From Tepidiforma bonchosmolovskayae (GTDB lineage Bacteria; Chloroflexota; Dehalococcoidia; Tepidiformales; Tepidiformaceae), in NCBI RefSeq assembly GCF_008838325.1, contig NZ_CP042829.1:186001-250000 (forward strand): DNA of 64,000 nucleotides, read 5' to 3'. The notes beneath the pieces were generated by a model. The model was not told the DNA's origin and made no database searches. It saw nothing but the letters and a program-made list of their open reading frames with translations. Position numbers and translations under genes: made by a program. This document shows positions 17,301 through 25,996 of the stretch, one piece after another; positions within the stretch are counted from its first letter, which is position 1; every line of letters begins with the position of its first letter.

Positions 17301-17374
17301 TGGTTGCCGAGCAGGGATTCGAACCCCGACCATAGGCTCCAAAGGCCCGTGTGCTACCGTTACACCACTCGGCA
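17301..17374 (-). tRNA. tRNA-Gln (anticodon TTG)
   Basis: 74 nt including an encoded CCA. Acceptor TGCCGAG pairs with CTCGGCA, the T-arm holds GGTTCGAATCC, and the anticodon loop reads CTTTGGA. U at position 1 is usual for tRNA-Gln. Last of three minus-strand tRNA genes. Confidence 0.92.
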
Positions 17375-17393
17375 AAGCGCGGGGAGCGGCGGC

Positions 17394-17479
17394 TGGTGCC
17401 GAAGGTGGGATTCGAACCCACACGAGCTTGCACTCAGCGGTTTTTGAGACCGCCGCGTCTGCCATTCCGCCACTTCGGC
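17394..17479 (-). tRNA. tRNA-Leu (anticodon CAA)
   Basis: 86 nt with encoded CCA. Acceptor GCCGAAG pairs with CTTCGGC, the anticodon loop is CTCAAAA between GCGGT and ACCGC, and the long variable arm marks a class II tRNA. It reads UUG. Separated by 19 bp from tRNA-Gln. Confidence 0.93.
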
Positions 17480-17513
17480 TGCCGTTGCCCATGATACCCG
17501 GTACCCGGGAGGA

Positions 17514-17544
17514 CAACAGAAACGCCCGCCGAGCTGGCGGGCGT
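17514..17544 (-). terminator. Rho-independent terminator after tRNA-Gly
   Basis: On the minus strand a 9-bp stem (ACGCCCGCC / GGCGGGCGT, 5-nt loop) is followed by TTCTGTT. It lies between tRNA-Gly and tRNA-Leu, so tRNA-Gly is probably a separate unit. Confidence 0.7.
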
Positions 17545-17555
17545 CGGGTCTTCGC

Positions 17556-17630
17556 TGGAGCGGAAGACGAGGTTCGAACTCGCGACCTCCTCCTTGGCAA
17601 GGAGGCGCTCTACCACTGAGCTACTTCCGC
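17556..17630 (-). tRNA. tRNA-Gly (anticodon GCC)
   Basis: 75 nt with encoded CCA. Acceptor GCGGAAG pairs with CTTCCGC, the anticodon loop is TTGCCAA between CCTCC and GGAGG, and the T-arm GAGTTCGAACCTC is canonical. It has its own promoter at 17643-17670 and a terminator just downstream. Confidence 0.95.
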
Positions 17631-17642
17631 CTGACGCTCTGG

Positions 17643-17670
17643 ATTATAGCATGCGTCCCGGCTGCGCCAA
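17643..17670 (-). promoter_or_regulatory. Promoter of tRNA-Gly
   Basis: The minus strand has TATAAT (17648-17643) with TTGGCG 16 nt upstream (17670-17665). The -10 ends 12 nt before the mature tRNA 5' end. This is the best consensus -35/-10 pair seen in the window. Confidence 0.75.
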
Positions 17671-17683
17671 GGCCGCGGCAGCC

Positions 17684-18229
17684 TCAGTCGCCGAGGAGGG
17701 TGGTGTAGCCGAGGCCGATCACCTCTTCGACGTACTGGCTCCGCCAGCCCGGGTCGGGGATGGGGACGCCGTGCTCGCGGAACCAGCGGTGGAGCTGGAG
17801 ATACTCTTCTTCGAGGCGCATCCGCCACGCGTCCTCTTCGCGGAAGAGTTCGGGGTCGACCTCGTGGAGCCCCTTCTTCATATCGTCGTAGCTGACGTCG
17901 GTCTCTTCCTTCCAGTAGGTGGAAAGGTAGTCGATGGAGTCCTCGAGGTTCCGGCGGCACTCCTCGAGCATCATGGTCATCATGCCGGTCTCGTCCATCA
18001 GCTCGCCGTTGACGCGGTGGATGCGGGCGCAGGACTCGCAGACGACGACGAGCTTGCGGGCGTCGCAGTCGGTCTTGTCGGTGCAATCGCGGCAGCGTGC
18101 TGCGAACTCGGCCGCCGAGGGTTCGCGGGTGTACCCGACGACCATCTCGTCGCCGAGCGCGCCGCAGGCCTGGCAGGCGAGCTTCTCGGAGAGAATCTCG
18201 TTGATGGTCTTGTCCCAGTCGAGCTGCAT
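17684..18229 (-). CDS. Cys-rich protein of unknown function, possible zinc-binding
   Basis: 181 residues from ATG 18229, with GGAGG 6 nt upstream. Cysteines fall in pairs: CQAC near 17-20, CRDC near 45-48, a lone Cys after DKTD, and CESC near 63-66. This suggests one or two zinc sites in the first third. The rest is acidic and helical (many Glu, Trp, Tyr) and contains EDAWRMRLEEEYLQLHRWF. I recognise no named family. It is 35 bp downstream of the QueD-like gene on the same strand and probably co-transcribed. Confidence 0.75.
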   Translation of the reverse strand: MQLDWDKTINEILSEKLACQACGALGDEMVVGYTREPSAAEFAARCRDCTDKTDCDARKLVVVCESCARIHRVNGELMDETGMMTMMLEECRRNLEDSIDYLSTYWKEETDVSYDDMKKGLHEVDPELFREEDAWRMRLEEEYLQLHRWFREHGVPIPDPGWRSQYVEEVIGLGYTTLLGD

Positions 18230-18264
18230 GGGATTCCTCCAGGGATGGAGCGGAAGCACCCCGC

Positions 18265-18750
18265 TCACAGCTCCAGTGTATACCAGCCCGCCTGCCCCGG
18301 CATTTCCTCGATGCCGACGGTGAGGCGCCGGATGTGGGTGGCGCCCTGCTGCAGGAGCGCCCCGAAAAGGCGCCCGGCGAACCACTCGGCGATGCATTCG
18401 GCGGTGGAGTTGAGGATTGGCAGGGGCAGGACGTCGCTGGCGGGGAAGCGGTAGGTCCGGCCGCGGTAGCTGACCTCCCAGCTGTCGGGCTCTTCGCGGA
18501 TTTCGAGGTGGGGGCTGGACCGCTGGAGGATGAACTTATGGTCCAGCAGCTCGGTCAGCTCGCGGGCGGCGCGTTTGACCGCGCCGAAGTCCCACACCCA
18601 GGCGTCTTCAGTGAGCGGGCCCTCGATTTCGATGAAGACGTCGTAGTTGTGGCCGTGGAGCGGCTCGCAATCCCCCGAGAAGGTGGCCATATGCGCAGCA
18701 GCGAACCGCAGGCGATTCCGTTCGACCGTGATCTTGCGTGACGTGTGCAT
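18265..18750 (-). CDS. 6-pyruvoyl-tetrahydropterin synthase / QueD family protein
   Basis: 161 residues. The zinc ligands are FAAAHMATF and LHGHNYDV; the catalytic Cys sits just before (GDCEPLHGHNY), and WDFGAVKRAARELTELLDHKFI is typical of the family. QueD makes 6-carboxy-tetrahydropterin for queuosine; close homologues make pterins for folate or other cofactors. No queC, queE or folE lies in the window, so the exact product is open. ATG 18750 is chosen because a TACGAT box lies exactly 7 nt upstream, as at other leaderless-type starts here; upstream in-frame starts are less convincing. Confidence 0.88.
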   Translation of the reverse strand: MHTSRKITVERNRLRFAAAHMATFSGDCEPLHGHNYDVFIEIEGPLTEDAWVWDFGAVKRAARELTELLDHKFILQRSSPHLEIREEPDSWEVSYRGRTYRFPASDVLPLPILNSTAECIAEWFAGRLFGALLQQGATHIRRLTVGIEEMPGQAGWYTLEL

Positions 18751-18757
18751 GGGCTCC

Positions 18758-18763
18758 ATCGTA
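18758..18763 (-). promoter_or_regulatory. -10-like TACGAT box for the QueD-like gene (leaderless pattern)
   Basis: The minus strand reads TACGAT, then 7 nt, then ATG 18750. A GGAG occurs within the 7 nt but is too close to the start to work well as a ribosome binding site. Confidence 0.45.
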
Positions 18764-18853
18764 GCGGCCGGGCGGCGAACCGCGCGCATTGCCGCAATCC
18801 GTTCCGTTCGTCACAATCCTGACGAGGCGCCAACCGGCGCAGGAGCCTGCCGC

Positions 18854-19729
18854 GTGACGATCATCGCTGTGACCGCTGCCCAGCCCGGTGCGGGGAAGAC
18901 CGGCGTCGCCGCCGCCATCGCCCGCGCGCTCGCCTACAGCGGGAGGCCGACCCGGCTTGTCCGGCTGGAAGAACCCGGCAGCCGCGCGGCTGAGGATGCG
19001 CGGTGGTACAGCGGGCTGGAGTTCGCCCCGGGCAGCCCCGCTGAGCCGCTGAGCAGCGTTCCCGGAACCGCGGCCGATGAGGTGCTGGTCGTTGAATGCG
19101 GGACTGCGGCGGTTCCGGCCGGGGCAGTCGTGGTGGCGGTGGCGCGCGGCGCGGGGGCCGGTGCTCCGCCGGCGCATGCCGCGGCAGTCGTGCAGCTTGC
19201 GGTGCCCGGCGTGCGCGGCGTCCAGGTCAAGAGCGGCGCGCCGCTGCACATCCAGGTGGGCGAAGACCGCACGCTGGCAGGATTTGCGCTCGACGAAGCG
19301 CTCCGGTGGCTCCACGCGGAGGTGCTGCTGCCGGGCGACCTGCCCGAGGACACGACCTCAGACCACCTCGTGATTGCGCCGATCGGCTCCGACGCCGGTC
19401 AGCCGTATTTTCGCCGGTTCCCTTCGATGACGGTCGTCGCGCGATTCGACCGGACCGACATGCACCTCGCTGCGCTGCGCGCCTCGCCGAATGCGCTGAT
19501 CCTGACGGGCGGCCGCCAGCCGAGCGGCTACACCATCGACGCGGCCAGCGCGAGCGGCGTCCCGCTCGTGCTCTCGCGGACCGACACGGAAAACACGGTG
19601 ATCGCCCTCGAGCGGGTCTTCGAAGGGACCCGGTTCCGCGGGGAGCGGAAGCTGGAGCGGATGAGCGAACTGCTGGCAGGAACGGAACTGTTCGAGGCGC
19701 TGCTGCAGCCGGCCCCGGCAACGGCGTAG
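18854..19729 (+). CDS. P-loop NTPase with C-terminal DRTGG domain (BioD-like)
   Basis: 291 residues from GTG 18854, with AGGAG 8 nt upstream. Residues 1-100 form a BioD-like P-loop domain (Walker A AAQPGAGKTGVA at about 8-19). The C-terminal part, about 170-275, matches the DRTGG domain (VVARFDRTDMHLAAL, then LILTGGRQPSGY). This pair is known from the N-terminus of long phosphotransacetylases and from stand-alone proteins of unknown role. No phosphotransacetylase catalytic domain is attached. DRTGG domains probably sense or regulate. It is divergent from the QueD-like gene. Confidence 0.8.
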   Translation: MTIIAVTAAQPGAGKTGVAAAIARALAYSGRPTRLVRLEEPGSRAAEDARWYSGLEFAPGSPAEPLSSVPGTAADEVLVVECGTAAVPAGAVVVAVARGAGAGAPPAHAAAVVQLAVPGVRGVQVKSGAPLHIQVGEDRTLAGFALDEALRWLHAEVLLPGDLPEDTTSDHLVIAPIGSDAGQPYFRRFPSMTVVARFDRTDMHLAALRASPNALILTGGRQPSGYTIDAASASGVPLVLSRTDTENTVIALERVFEGTRFRGERKLERMSELLAGTELFEALLQPAPATA

Positions 19730-19814
19730 CGGTCCGCTCGGGCGCTCTTCGCGGAGGCACACTCCGGTTGCCCTGCGAGCACGGACGGCGGAGAACAGCA
19801 ACCAGGGAGCGGGT

Positions 19815-20522
19815 TTATCCCCCGATGACGGGCCCGTCATCGGGCGCCTGGCCCGGCGGCGGCGCCGCGGTTCCGCGGGCCCCGAAGGGGTCGCGGTTCG
19901 GCCGCGACTGCGGCGCGGGAGCCGGAGGAGGAGCGGCCGGGCGGGCGGGCTGAGGTGCGGCTGCCCGCTGCGCGGGAGCCCGGGGAGCAGGCGCCGGCTG
20001 GGCGCTGTACTGGCGCGGCTGCGGCGGGCGCACCGGCCGCGCGCCGAAACCCTCGCGCGGGGGCTTTTCGAGGCCGCAGTAGGGACAGGCGACCCACGCG
20101 TAGCTCAAGGGCCTTCCGCACTGGCGGCACGGCTCTTTCAGCTGCGTTCGGCAGGAGGGACAGACGAGAAAGTCGTCCTGGACGCGGCGCTTGCAGGTGG
20201 GACAGGCCTTCTGATCTTCGAGTTCCTGGAGGAGCGCCTCTTCCTCGAGGGAGCGTTCGTACAGCTCCGCCAGCGTGTAGCGAGGCCGGACAATCAGGTA
20301 GACCCAGTGGCCCGGCAGGAAGAAGAGGAGGACGAGGAGAACGGCTACGGTCTGGAGGACCGGGTCGCGGGTGCGCTGGCGGATGTCCCGGTAGGTCCAA
20401 AAGACGAGTGCGACCCAAACGGCTGCGAGGTAGATGAGCAGCAGGGCGAGGACGTAGCGGACCGTTGCTTCCCAGGAGCCCCCGGGCCACGAATCGAACA
20501 TCATCAGCTCCGGCGAGGGCAC
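19815..20522 (-). CDS. Membrane protein with double zinc ribbon and Pro/Ala-rich tail
   Basis: 235 residues if GTG 20522 is used; ATG 20501 has GGAG 6 nt upstream and is equally possible. Two transmembrane helices (about 20-43 and 59-77) are followed by an acidic linker. A double zinc ribbon has CPTC/CPSC (about 108-124) and CRQC/CPYC (about 132-149). The last 80 residues are Pro, Ala and Gln rich and likely disordered. Both ribbons look intact. The function is unknown; such proteins often scaffold at the membrane. It is divergent from pcrA and convergent with the DRTGG gene. Confidence 0.8.
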   Translation of the reverse strand: MPSPELMMFDSWPGGSWEATVRYVLALLLIYLAAVWVALVFWTYRDIRQRTRDPVLQTVAVLLVLLFFLPGHWVYLIVRPRYTLAELYERSLEEEALLQELEDQKACPTCKRRVQDDFLVCPSCRTQLKEPCRQCGRPLSYAWVACPYCGLEKPPREGFGARPVRPPQPRQYSAQPAPAPRAPAQRAAAPQPARPAAPPPAPAPQSRPNRDPFGARGTAAPPPGQAPDDGPVIGG

Positions 20523-20595
20523 CAGCCCCGCATCACCTTACCGCAGGCGGCAGCAAGGCGCAGCCGTTGAATCGCTCAGCCGGGTGATCGAATGC

Positions 20596-20601
20596 TAGGA
20601 T
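20596..20601 (+). promoter_or_regulatory. -10-like TAGGAT box for pcrA
   Basis: TAGGAT ends 6 nt before GTG 20608. The intervening GCGGGA is only a weak, closely placed Shine-Dalgarno, so the transcript may be leaderless. Confidence 0.45.
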
Positions 20602-20607
20602 GCGGGA

Positions 20608-22779
20608 GTGAGTGCACCGACCGGGACGGCCGATATCCTCGCGGGGCTGAACGACGCGCAGCGCGCCGCCGTGACGCACGGGGATGGGGCGCTGCTGATC
20701 CTGGCCGGACCGGGGAGCGGCAAGACACGGGTCATCACCCACCGGATCGGCTGGCTCATCCGGGAGCGGCGCATTGCCCCGTGGCGCATTCTCGCGGTGA
20801 CGTTTACGAACAAGGCCGCCCGCGAAATGCGCGAACGGGCCGCGCGCCTCATCGGCGAGGACGCGGAGGCGGTCCACATGGGCACCTTCCACGCGATGTG
20901 CGCCCGGTGGCTGCGCATCGACGGCGAAGCGGTAGGAGTGCCGCGCGAGTTCGCCATTTATGACGACTCGGACCAGCTCGGCGTGGTGAAGCGGGTGCTC
21001 GAAGAGCTGCGCATCGACCCCCGGCAGTTCGCGCCGCGGGGCATCCTGTCGCGGATTTCGGCGGCGAAGAGCGAGATGCTGACGCCGGAGGTCCTCCTCG
21101 GGCGGGTCCGGACCTACCAGGAGGAGGTGGCGGCCCGCGTCTACGAACGGTACGATGCCGCGCTTCGGCGGGCAGGAGCGCTGGACTTCGACGACCTGCT
21201 CCTGCGGGCGGTCGAATTGCTGCGCGTACCGGCGATGCGGGAAAAGTGGGCCGGCCGCTACGAGCATGTGCTGGTCGACGAGTTCCAGGACACCAACCCG
21301 GCGCAGTATGTGCTGGCGCGCGAGCTGGCGTCGGTGCACCGGAACATTACCGTGGTGGGCGACCCTGACCAGGGGATCTACTCCTGGCGCAGCGCGGATA
21401 TCCGGAACGTCGAGCACTTCCGCCGGGACTTCCCCGAGGCGACGGTGGTGCTCCTGGAGCAAAACTACCGGTCAACCGCGCCCATCCTCCGGGCTGCGGA
21501 AGCCGTCATTGCGCGCAATCCCGGACGGCATCCTCGCCGGCTCTGGACCGAGCGGACCGGCGGCGAGCCGATCGTGACCTACGAGGCGTACAACGACGAG
21601 GAGGAGGGCGAGTTCGTCGCGCGGGAGGTCGGCAGGCTCGTCGCGGCCGGGCGGAGCTACCGGGACATTGCCGTGCTCTACCGGACGAACGCGCAATCGC
21701 GCCCCTTCGAAGAGGCGCTTGTCCGGCACCGGATTCCGTACCGGCTGGTTGGCGGCGTGCGGTTCTACGAGCGACGGGAGATCCGCGAACTGCTCGCGTA
21801 CTTCCGGGTTATTCACAACCCCGCGGATGAGGCGAGCCTTGGCAGGATCATCAACGTGCCCGGCCGCGGCATCGGCGAACGCACGGTCGACCGGCTCCGC
21901 GAGCTGGCCGCTGCGCAGGGCACGAGCCTGTGGGAGGCATGCCGCTCGGCAGCCGACGGCCGGGCCGAGGGCATCGGGAGCCGCGCCGCAGCGGCCCTGC
22001 GCGGGTTCGTCGCCACCATGGAGGAGCTCAGGGAGCACCGGGACGAGCCGCTGGGCCGGCTGTTCGAGCGGCTGATCAACGCCGTCGGGTACGTGCGTTA
22101 CCTCGAGGAGGGAGATGACGCGGAGGAGCGGATGGAGAACGTGCTCGAACTGCAGGCGTTGCTGGCGGAGTACGAGGAAACGGCCGGTGAGGGGAACGAC
22201 CTTGCGACCTTCCTGCAGGACGTGGCGCTGGTGACGGACCAGGACACCCTCGACGGCCGCGGCCAGGGCGTGACGCTGATCACCCTGCACGCGGCAAAGG
22301 GGCTCGAGTTCCCGGTGGTGTTCCTGGTCGGGATGGAGGAGGGGCTGCTCCCGCACATCCGGTCGTTCGATGACCCGCAGCAGATGGCAGAGGAGCGCCG
22401 GCTCTGTTATGTCGGGATGACCCGCGCGATGGACCTGCTCTACCTGACGCGGGCCTACCGCCGGATGACGTTCGGCGCGAGCGCGGCGAATCCCCCGTCG
22501 CGTTTCCTGGCGGACGTACCGGCCGAGATCCGGCGCCCCTACGGGAACACCACCCGCGGGTACGTTGAGGCCGCTGCGGCGCTCGTCGACACCGACGACC
22601 TCGAGCCCGCGGAGACGCCGGTGTTCCCGGTCGGCACGCGGGTGGTCCACCCGAAGTTCGGAGAAGGCGTGGTGACCGACGCGCGGGCCAACGGCAGCGA
22701 CACCGAGTACGTCGTCGAGTTCAATACCGCCGGGACACGCCGGCTGCTCCAGAGCTATGCGAAGTTGAGGGCGCTGTGA
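20608..22779 (+). CDS. pcrA: UvrD/PcrA-type superfamily 1A DNA helicase
   Basis: 723 residues, normal for PcrA/UvrD. Motifs in order: Walker A AGPGSGKTR (about 33-41), TFTNKAAREM (Ia), DEFQDTNPAQY (II), GDPDQGIYSWR (III), LEQNYRST (IV), LHAAKGLEFPVVF (V) and VGMTRAMDLLYLTRA (VI). The C-terminal VGTRVVHPKFGEGVV is the Tudor-like PcrA tail that contacts RNA polymerase. It unwinds DNA 3'-5' in nucleotide excision repair, replication restart and transcription-coupled repair. The last four bases overlap the MscS gene start (GTGA). Confidence 0.95.
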   Translation: MSAPTGTADILAGLNDAQRAAVTHGDGALLILAGPGSGKTRVITHRIGWLIRERRIAPWRILAVTFTNKAAREMRERAARLIGEDAEAVHMGTFHAMCARWLRIDGEAVGVPREFAIYDDSDQLGVVKRVLEELRIDPRQFAPRGILSRISAAKSEMLTPEVLLGRVRTYQEEVAARVYERYDAALRRAGALDFDDLLLRAVELLRVPAMREKWAGRYEHVLVDEFQDTNPAQYVLARELASVHRNITVVGDPDQGIYSWRSADIRNVEHFRRDFPEATVVLLEQNYRSTAPILRAAEAVIARNPGRHPRRLWTERTGGEPIVTYEAYNDEEEGEFVAREVGRLVAAGRSYRDIAVLYRTNAQSRPFEEALVRHRIPYRLVGGVRFYERREIRELLAYFRVIHNPADEASLGRIINVPGRGIGERTVDRLRELAAAQGTSLWEACRSAADGRAEGIGSRAAAALRGFVATMEELREHRDEPLGRLFERLINAVGYVRYLEEGDDAEERMENVLELQALLAEYEETAGEGNDLATFLQDVALVTDQDTLDGRGQGVTLITLHAAKGLEFPVVFLVGMEEGLLPHIRSFDDPQQMAEERRLCYVGMTRAMDLLYLTRAYRRMTFGASAANPPSRFLADVPAEIRRPYGNTTRGYVEAAAALVDTDDLEPAETPVFPVGTRVVHPKFGEGVVTDARANGSDTEYVVEFNTAGTRRLLQSYAKLRAL

Positions 22780-23708
22780 ACGGCGAGCTGATCTTCCTTG
22801 TGCCGACGACGGTCGTGGCATGGGGCGACTGGTTTCGTGAGAACGGCCTCGTGATCGCCGGCGTCATCGCGGCGCTGGTGGTGCTGCGGTACGTGGTGCA
22901 GCGCGTGGTAAGCCGGGTCATTCGCTCGGCCGCGCTGCGGGCGGCCAGGACGCGGGCCGAGGACCCGGAAGTGGTGAAGCGGCGGGTGGATACGCTGCTC
23001 GCCACGCTGGGCTGGCTGTTCAACATCTTCCTGGCTCTCCTCGGCGCAGTGATCGTCCTCGACCAGCTCGGCGTCCAGGTATCGGCGCTTGTTGCGGGCG
23101 TCGGGGTGGCCGGGCTTGCCGTCGGGCTCGCGGCGCAGACGCTGATCAAAGACGTCATCAACGGGCTCTTCATCCTCGTCGAGGGACAGTACGCAGTCGG
23201 CGATGTGGTGCGGGTGGCAGGGGTCAGCGGACAGGTGGTCGAGATTACGCCCCGTCGGACGGTGCTCCGCGACCTCGACGGCAACGTCCACATCATCCCG
23301 AACAGCGCGATCACGGTCGCGACGAACATGACCTCGGGATTCAGCCGGGTCAATCTCAACGTTCTTGTGGCGTACGAGGAGGACCTCTCGCGCGTCATCC
23401 AGGTCATCAACGAGGAGTGCGAGCGGCTGGCCGCGGACCGGGCGGACGATTTCCTGAGCACTCCGGCGGTGGTCCGGGTGGACCGGCTTGCTGAGGACGG
23501 CGTCGAGCTGAAGGTCGTCGGCGACGTCAAGGCGTTCAAGCAGTGGGAGCTGATGGGCGAACTGCGGCGCCGGGTGAAAGAGCGGTTCGACCGGGAGGGC
23601 ATTGAAATCCCGTACCGGCACGAAGTGCAGGTGCTGCCGAGGCCCCGGCCGCCGCAGCCGGGCGCGTCCGGGGGAGCAGCCGGCGCGGAAACCAGCCCGC
23701 GGAATTGA
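22776..23708 (+). CDS. MscS family small-conductance mechanosensitive channel
   Basis: 310 residues. Three membrane segments lie at about 16-34, 78-100 and 102-135. The last is the pore helix: VAGVGVAGLAVGLAAQTLIKD is Gly/Ala-rich as in TM3 of MscS. The cytosolic beta-domain follows, with GDVVRVAGVSGQVVEITPRRT and NVHIIPNSAI. It releases solutes on hypo-osmotic shock. The C-terminal tail is short, Pro/Gly-rich and disordered. GTG 22776 overlaps the pcrA stop, so the pair is translationally coupled; a functional link between them is unlikely. Confidence 0.93.
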   Translation: MNGELIFLVPTTVVAWGDWFRENGLVIAGVIAALVVLRYVVQRVVSRVIRSAALRAARTRAEDPEVVKRRVDTLLATLGWLFNIFLALLGAVIVLDQLGVQVSALVAGVGVAGLAVGLAAQTLIKDVINGLFILVEGQYAVGDVVRVAGVSGQVVEITPRRTVLRDLDGNVHIIPNSAITVATNMTSGFSRVNLNVLVAYEEDLSRVIQVINEECERLAADRADDFLSTPAVVRVDRLAEDGVELKVVGDVKAFKQWELMGELRRRVKERFDREGIEIPYRHEVQVLPRPRPPQPGASGGAAGAETSPRN

Positions 23709-23709
23709 C

Positions 23710-24171
23710 CTACTCGGCCGGGGCAGCCTCGCGGTGTGACCGTTCGGCGCGGACCTGGCGCGGGTCGAGCGGCTCCCCGCAGCCGCCGCAGACGAGCCGG
23801 GCTCCGAGGACATGGCCGCACTGGTGGGTGAGGGTCAGCGGCGGCCCTTCCGGCCCTGCCATCCAGCGGTCGCCCCACGAGAGCATGGCGACAAGCACGG
23901 GGTAGAGGTCGCGGCCCTTTTCGGTCAGGCGGTACTCGCAGCGGGGCGGCCGGTCCTGGTACTGACGCCGCTCGAGGACGCCATGTTCGACGAGGCGCTG
24001 GAGGCGGGCCGCCAGGACGTTGCGCGCGATACCGAGCCGCTGCTGGAAGTCGTCGAAGCGGCGGACGCCGTTGAAGGCCTCGCGGATGACGAGCATAGTC
24101 CACCACTCGCCGATGACCTCGAGCGTGCGGGCGACGGAGCAGGGCATCTCGGCGAAGCTGGTGCGGCGCAT
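23710..24171 (-). CDS. HxlR-type winged-helix regulator
   Basis: 153 residues from ATG 24171. The HxlR hallmarks are MPCSVARTLEVIGEWWTMLV at the N-terminus, IRRF-like VRRFDDFQQRLGIARNVLAARL, and YRLTEKGRDLYPVLVAM in the wing. The C-terminus adds HQCGHVLGARLVCGGCGEPL, a three-Cys/one-His stretch that could bind metal or sense thiol stress. Start choice rests on a TATGCT box 6 nt upstream; an upstream in-frame extension is less likely. It is divergent from ilvD, sharing 119 bp, but HxlR members usually regulate detoxification genes, so control of ilvD is only a possibility. Confidence 0.88.
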   Translation of the reverse strand: MRRTSFAEMPCSVARTLEVIGEWWTMLVIREAFNGVRRFDDFQQRLGIARNVLAARLQRLVEHGVLERRQYQDRPPRCEYRLTEKGRDLYPVLVAMLSWGDRWMAGPEGPPLTLTHQCGHVLGARLVCGGCGEPLDPRQVRAERSHREAAPAE

Positions 24172-24177
24172 GGCGGG

Positions 24178-24183
24178 AGCATA
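24178..24183 (-). promoter_or_regulatory. -10-like TATGCT box for the HxlR gene (leaderless pattern)
   Basis: The minus strand reads TATGCT, then CCCGCC, then ATG 24171. No Shine-Dalgarno is present. Confidence 0.5.
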
Positions 24184-24290
24184 CCACACCGGCATGGCAA
24201 AGTTGCTGGCAGCAACCGACCCTGCGATTCGTCCGGCAGCAGAGCCCGGAGTAAGCTTTGCGCAACGCAACCCCATTTCCGGAGCAGAGC

Positions 24291-25964
24291 ATGAGCTACG
24301 ACCCGCGAGCCCGCAGCCGCACCCTCGTCGATGGCCCCGACCGGGCCCCGGCGCGTTCGTACTTCAAGTCGGTCGGGTACACGTCAGAGGACCTGAAGCG
24401 GCCGCTCGTGATGGTCGCGCATTCGTGGATTGGCACGATGCCGTGCAATTTCAACCACCGCGAGCTTGCTTCGGAAGTGATGGCCGGCGTCTGGGCGGCA
24501 GGGGGCACCCCGATGGAGGTCAATACGATTTCCATCTCCGACGGCATCTCGATGGGCACCGAGGGAATGAAGGCATCGCTCATCTCGCGAGAGCTGATCG
24601 CCGACTCGATTGAGCTGGCGGCGGTCGGCTACTCGTTCGACGCGGCGGTCATCATCGTTGGCTGCGACAAGACGATTCCGGCGGCGGCGATGGCCCTCGC
24701 CCGGCTGAATATCCCGGGGCTGATCCTCTACGGCGGGTCAATTGCGCCCGGCAAGTACCGTGGCCGTGACATCACCATCCAGGACGTCTTTGAAGGAGTG
24801 GGGCAGCACGCTGCGGGCAAGCTTTCCGAAGAGGAGCTTGAGGAGATTGTGGACGCCGCCTGCCCCGGGGCGGGGGCCTGCGGCGCCCAGTACACGGCGA
24901 ACACGATGGCCACCGTAATGGAGTTCCTCGGGCTCTCGCCGATGGGCAGTGCGACCGTCGGTGCGACCGACCGGCGGAAGCGGAAGGTGGCGTTCCAGGC
25001 TGGCGAGCTGGTGATGAAGGTGTTGAATGACGGCCTGCTGCCGCGCGACATCCTGACCAGGCAGGCGTTCGAGAATGGCATCATCTGCGCTGCTTCGACG
25101 GGCGGGTCGACCAACGCGGTGCTGCACCTCCTCGCCATCGCGCACGAAGCCGGCGTGCCGCTCGACATCGACGATTTCGACCGCATCTCGGAGCAGACGC
25201 CGCTCATCGGGGACCTCCGCCCGGGCGGCCGCTACGTTGCGCTCGACATGGACCGGGCGGGCGGCACGCGTTTGCTGGCGAAGCGGCTGCTCGAGGCCGG
25301 CAAGCTCCACGGCAACGTGATGACCGTGACAGGGCGAACGATCGCGGAAGAGGCAGCCGAGGCGGTCGAAACCCCGGGCCAGGATGTCATCCTGCCCGTC
25401 GAGAAGGCGCTCAAGCCGACCGGGGGGCTGGTCATCCTCAAGGGCAACCTCGCGCCGGAGGGCTGCGTCATCAAGGTCGCGGGACACGAGCGGATGTACC
25501 ACGAGGGCCCGGCGCGGGTGTTCGAGTGCGAGGAGGATGCGTTCCACGCAGTGACGACTGGGCAGATCCGGCCCGGCGATGTGGTGGTTATCCGGAACGA
25601 GGGTCCGAAGGGCGGGCCGGGCATGCGTGAAATGCTGGGCGTCACCGCGGCGCTGGTGGGCGAAGGCCTCGGCGAGTCGGTTGCGCTGCTGACGGATGGG
25701 CGCTTCAGCGGCGCGACCCGCGGCCTCATGGCGGGGCACGTGGCGCCCGAGGCGGCAGTCGGGGGCCCGATTGCGCTGGTGCGGGAAGGCGACATCATCA
25801 GTTTCGACGTGAAGGGTCGGAAGCTGACGCTCCACGTGGATGAGGCGGAGCTCGGACGGCGCCGGGCGGAGTGGAAGCCGCGCCCGCCAAAGTACACGCG
25901 CGGGGTGTTCGCCAAGTACGCGGCGCAGGTTTCGAGCGCCTCTACCGGCGCGGTCACGTCCTGA
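24291..25964 (+). CDS. ilvD: Dihydroxy-acid dehydratase
   Basis: 557 residues, the usual length. It dehydrates dihydroxy-isovalerate and dihydroxy-methylvalerate in valine, isoleucine and pantothenate synthesis. Fe-S cluster cysteines are visible at 52 ([12 protein letters not shown]), 125 ([13 protein letters not shown]) and 197 ([12 protein letters not shown]). The start ATG has GGAG 6 nt upstream. No ilvB/N/C lie next to it, so it is unlinked from the rest of branched-chain synthesis in this window. A weak bidirectional hairpin follows the stop. Confidence 0.95.
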   Translation: MSYDPRARSRTLVDGPDRAPARSYFKSVGYTSEDLKRPLVMVAHSWIGTMPCNFNHRELASEVMAGVWAAGGTPMEVNTISISDGISMGTEGMKASLISRELIADSIELAAVGYSFDAAVIIVGCDKTIPAAAMALARLNIPGLILYGGSIAPGKYRGRDITIQDVFEGVGQHAAGKLSEEELEEIVDAACPGAGACGAQYTANTMATVMEFLGLSPMGSATVGATDRRKRKVAFQAGELVMKVLNDGLLPRDILTRQAFENGIICAASTGGSTNAVLHLLAIAHEAGVPLDIDDFDRISEQTPLIGDLRPGGRYVALDMDRAGGTRLLAKRLLEAGKLHGNVMTVTGRTIAEEAAEAVETPGQDVILPVEKALKPTGGLVILKGNLAPEGCVIKVAGHERMYHEGPARVFECEEDAFHAVTTGQIRPGDVVVIRNEGPKGGPGMREMLGVTAALVGEGLGESVALLTDGRFSGATRGLMAGHVAPEAAVGGPIALVREGDIISFDVKGRKLTLHVDEAELGRRRAEWKPRPPKYTRGVFAKYAAQVSSASTGAVTS

Positions 25965-25975
25965 GGGGCGCCGGG

Positions 25976-25992
25976 GCCGCCTGCCAGGCGGC
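25976..25992. terminator. Possible bidirectional hairpin between convergent genes
   Basis: GCCGCC and GGCGGC form a 6-bp stem with a 5-nt loop in the 32 bp between ilvD and the His-rich membrane gene. There is no T tract on either side. Confidence 0.3.
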
Positions 25993-25996
25993 GCTC

